From contig CANLIC010000021.1 in assembly GCA_947491025.1 (NCBI GenBank), forward strand, positions 16,579-80,578: DNA of 64,000 nt. Reading direction: 5' to 3'. Every line of letters starts with the position of its first letter. Position 1 is the stretch's first letter. The stretch comes from Myxococcales bacterium. GTDB taxonomy: Bacteria; Myxococcota_A; UBA9042. The notes beneath the pieces were generated by a model that was given only the letters and a program-made list of their open reading frames with translations, had not been told where the DNA came from and did no database searches. Of the stretch, positions 63,418-64,000 are shown piece after piece. A program made the translations under genes and the position numbers.

Positions 63418-63900
63418 CTACTTGGCGATGAAGGTCAGGTCCTCGCCCTTCGCCAGCGACGGGAAGGTCACGATGTCGCCGTCGAGCTCAAACGGCCGCT
63501 CGGGCGTGACCTTGAAGCTCTGGACGCGGTCGCCAAACTGCAGCGTCAACCTGGGCGCGGGTTGTGGCCCGACGACGATGCGGCCGCTGTAGCCTTGGGT
63601 CGGATTCCATCGCAAATCGCGGAGCCGCGTGTCGATTCGGCCGCGCCAGAAATCGAACACGTCTGCCATCGGCTCGACGCGCATGCCCAGGGATTTGGCC
63701 TCGCGGATCGAACGCCGGACCGCTTCGATCTTGCAAGCCAGGTTGGTGGGGCCGACGCCGACGCCAAAACTCGGATGCACCAGCTGCGTCACGATGCCGC
63801 CATTTTGCGCCTGGTTGCGCAGCGTGTTTCGCCACATGAGCATGAAGCGATTGTACGCATTCACCCGACGCGTGCGAAGCGAATTTACCCGGGACTGCAT
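63418..63900 (-). CDS. C-terminal fragment, possibly of a polysaccharide deacetylase-like enzyme
   Basis: The 160-residue frame is protein-like throughout: NRFMLMWRNTLRNQAQNGGI, VTQLVHPSFGVGVGP, KIEAVRRSIREAKSLGMRVE, MADVFDFWRGRIDTRL and TLQFGDRVQSFKVTPERPFE. The HPSFG region followed by MADVxxFWRxR resembles the C-terminal side of polysaccharide-deacetylase (carbohydrate esterase 4) proteins, with a small beta domain after it. It has no signal and no catalytic N-terminal motif; a TAG lies seven codons before its ATG. The remaining 100 bases to the window end, in another frame, read DCPGYKGPDVHHGERHL before a stop, so the gene may be frameshifted or its 5' part may lie outside. The family call is tentative. 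Confidence 0.5.
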   Translation of the reverse strand: MQSRVNSLRTRRVNAYNRFMLMWRNTLRNQAQNGGIVTQLVHPSFGVGVGPTNLACKIEAVRRSIREAKSLGMRVEPMADVFDFWRGRIDTRLRDLRWNPTQGYSGRIVVGPQPAPRLTLQFGDRVQSFKVTPERPFELDGDIVTFPSLAKGEDLTFIAK

Positions 63901-64000
63901 GGTTCGGCAATGGCTTTCCTAGCCACGACTCGGGCTTCATTGCTAAAGGTGGCGCTCGCCATGGTGCACGTCCGGCCCTTTGTAGCCCGGGCAGTCTTCC

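Overview
This is a high-GC (roughly two-thirds G+C), gene-sparse window. It is dominated by very large exported lipoproteins built from cysteine-rich repeats of the form CDDGNxCTxDxCDxxxGC, the 'slime-mould CTDC' type. Asp/Ala/Thr-rich linkers behind the lipobox, MopE-like CDDxDNNCDG motifs, FG-GAP and NHL propellers, an OmpA/thrombospondin-3 protein, a FecR-domain protein and orphan Hcp proteins all fit a Myxococcota/Polyangia-like or Bradymonadota-like bacterium. The assignment rests on protein style only; no rRNA or other phylogenetic marker is present.

Layout. 0.3-1.7 kb: a VOC/glyoxalase protein translationally coupled to a TraB/GumN-like exported protein, then a transposase scrap. 2.2-3.7 kb: a lipoprotein with a TlpA-like thioredoxin domain. 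3.9-13.2 kb (minus): two CTDC lipoproteins two bases apart; the second is a 2361-residue mosaic with C-type lectin, RCC1, EGF and kelch modules. 13.7-15.0 kb (minus): an Hcp tube protein followed by a Tat-exported Hcp-like protein with an Asp-rich tail. 15.0-18.2 kb: a decayed region with a possible broken gene, a 583-bp duplicated piece of the 2.2-kb lipoprotein gene, a frameshifted exported beta-barrel-type gene and an IS630-type remnant. 18.4-29.8 kb: two divergent giant CTDC lipoproteins. 30.1-33.4 kb: a split lipoprotein/ferritin-like locus, a pirin and a small membrane protein. 34.3-49.2 kb: two convergent giant CTDC lipoproteins, one with four NHL-propeller blocks and a fibrinogen-like end. 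49.4-55.8 kb (minus): an OmpA, FecR and CTDC gene string joined by 4-bp overlaps, then a PPC-like repeat lipoprotein. 56.3-57.7 kb: a zincin-type lipoprotein. 58.0-63.3 kb: another giant CTDC lipoprotein. 63.4-63.9 kb: a probable carbohydrate-esterase fragment.

Working together. Eight clear CTDC lipoproteins, plus a ninth with a short CTDC stretch, occupy roughly 41 kb. They share a plan: lipobox, acidic linker, disulfide-rich rod, then one or more globular recognition modules (lectin, fibrinogen-like, DUF1566, propellers). The parsimonious reading is a diversified family of long surface-anchored rods or adhesins, with OmpA/FecR genes co-transcribed with some members. Function is inferred from domain style; nothing in the sequence proves a ligand. 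Several kilobases between genes hold no gene I can support and are listed as such.
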